The position numbers and the translations under genes were made by a program. A stretch of DNA of 14,957 bases from Chromatiales bacterium (GTDB lineage Bacteria > Pseudomonadota > Gammaproteobacteria > UBA6429 > Thiohalophilaceae): the NCBI GenBank assembly GCA_027001895.1, contig JALTLP010000206.1, positions 1 through 14,957 of the forward strand. Direction: 5' to 3'. The notes under the pieces are model-generated. The model did no database searches, was not told the DNA's origin, and was given only the letters and a program-made list of their open reading frames with translations. Below, one piece after another: positions 14,770 to 14,957 of the stretch. Position 1 is the first letter of the stretch. Every line of letters begins with the position of its first letter.

Positions 14770-14957
14770 GTCTTTGCGAGCGGTAACAAGGCAATAACAG
14801 CGTCAGTCTTTGCGAGCGGTAACAAGGCAATAATAGCGTCAGTCTTTGCGAGCGGTAACAAGGCAATAACAGCGTCAGTCATTGCGAGCGGTAGCAAGGC
14901 AATAACAGCGTCAGTCATTGCGAGCGGTAGCAAGGCAATAACAGCGTCAGTCATTGC
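14770..14957. repeat. 36-bp tandem repeat array, five full units and a partial sixth, cut by the window edge
   Basis: Units begin at 14770, 14806, 14842, 14878 and 14914; a sixth starts at 14950 and runs off the window. Units 1-3 start GTCTTTGCGAGCGGTAACA; units 4-5 start GTCATTGCGAGCGGTAGCA; unit 2 has one further change (TAATAGC for TAACAGC). Units abut with no spacers, so this is not CRISPR. The rest of the gap from 14686 shows no gene. Because 36 is a multiple of three, one minus frame stays open as a repeated 12-residue peptide, which I regard as an artefact. Confidence 0.95.

Noticed and set aside
14733..14954. Minus-strand open frame encoding repeated MTDAVIALLPLA units
   Set aside because: It stays open only because the 36-bp repeat is a multiple of three. 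There is no ribosome site and it is built entirely from the array.
14770..14957. 36-bp repeats that might be taken for a CRISPR array
   Set aside because: The units abut directly with no unique spacers, and no cas genes are nearby.

Overview
The window looks like chromosomal DNA from a flagellated, sulfur-oxidising gammaproteobacterium with AT-leaning DNA. This is inferred from a soeAB-type cytoplasmic sulfite dehydrogenase, chemotaxis and cyclic-di-GMP type signalling proteins, and promoter-like sites that fit the flagellar sigma factor sigma-28 (FliA). No phage, transposase, tRNA, rRNA or CRISPR locus was seen.

Layout, left to right. (1) 39-979, minus strand: an orphan PstS-type periplasmic binding protein with a strong intrinsic terminator. 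(2) 1271-4928, minus strand: a chemoreceptor followed 15 bases later by an outer-membrane barrel protein, then a voltage-gated type K+ channel carrying a C-terminal zinc ribbon. A sigma-28-like promoter precedes the chemoreceptor. (3) 5156-6602: a small SAM methyltransferase (+) convergent with a secreted HExxH metallopeptidase of the deuterolysin/aspzincin type (-). (4) 6880-9165: a degenerate receiver-Hpt protein and a CheY-like receiver (+), convergent with an HD-GYP-family protein (-) whose HD pair is missing. Both transcription units have good sigma-28 matches with exact 11-base spacing. (5) 9329-10726, minus strand: arsR-arsM, an arsenic-responsive repressor and an arsenite methyltransferase. 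The arsR promoter is a perfect sigma-70 consensus overlapped by an inverted repeat and sits so close to the ATG that the mRNA should be leaderless. The arsR-arsM gap has three chained inverted repeats. (6) 11038-14685, plus strand: soeA and soeB. The membrane subunit soeC does not follow; instead the window ends in a 36-bp tandem repeat array.

How the genes fit together: the strongest collective signal is a motility/signalling set. The chemoreceptor operon, the Hpt/CheY pair and the HD-GYP protein appear to be switched on by the same flagellar sigma factor, and two of them have lost catalytic residues, which suggests roles in binding or phosphotransfer rather than standard enzyme activity. 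The arsenic pair is a self-contained detoxification unit. SoeAB would oxidise sulfite at the cytoplasmic face of the inner membrane and pass electrons to quinone through a partner outside the window. All assignments come from reading motifs; no database search was run.
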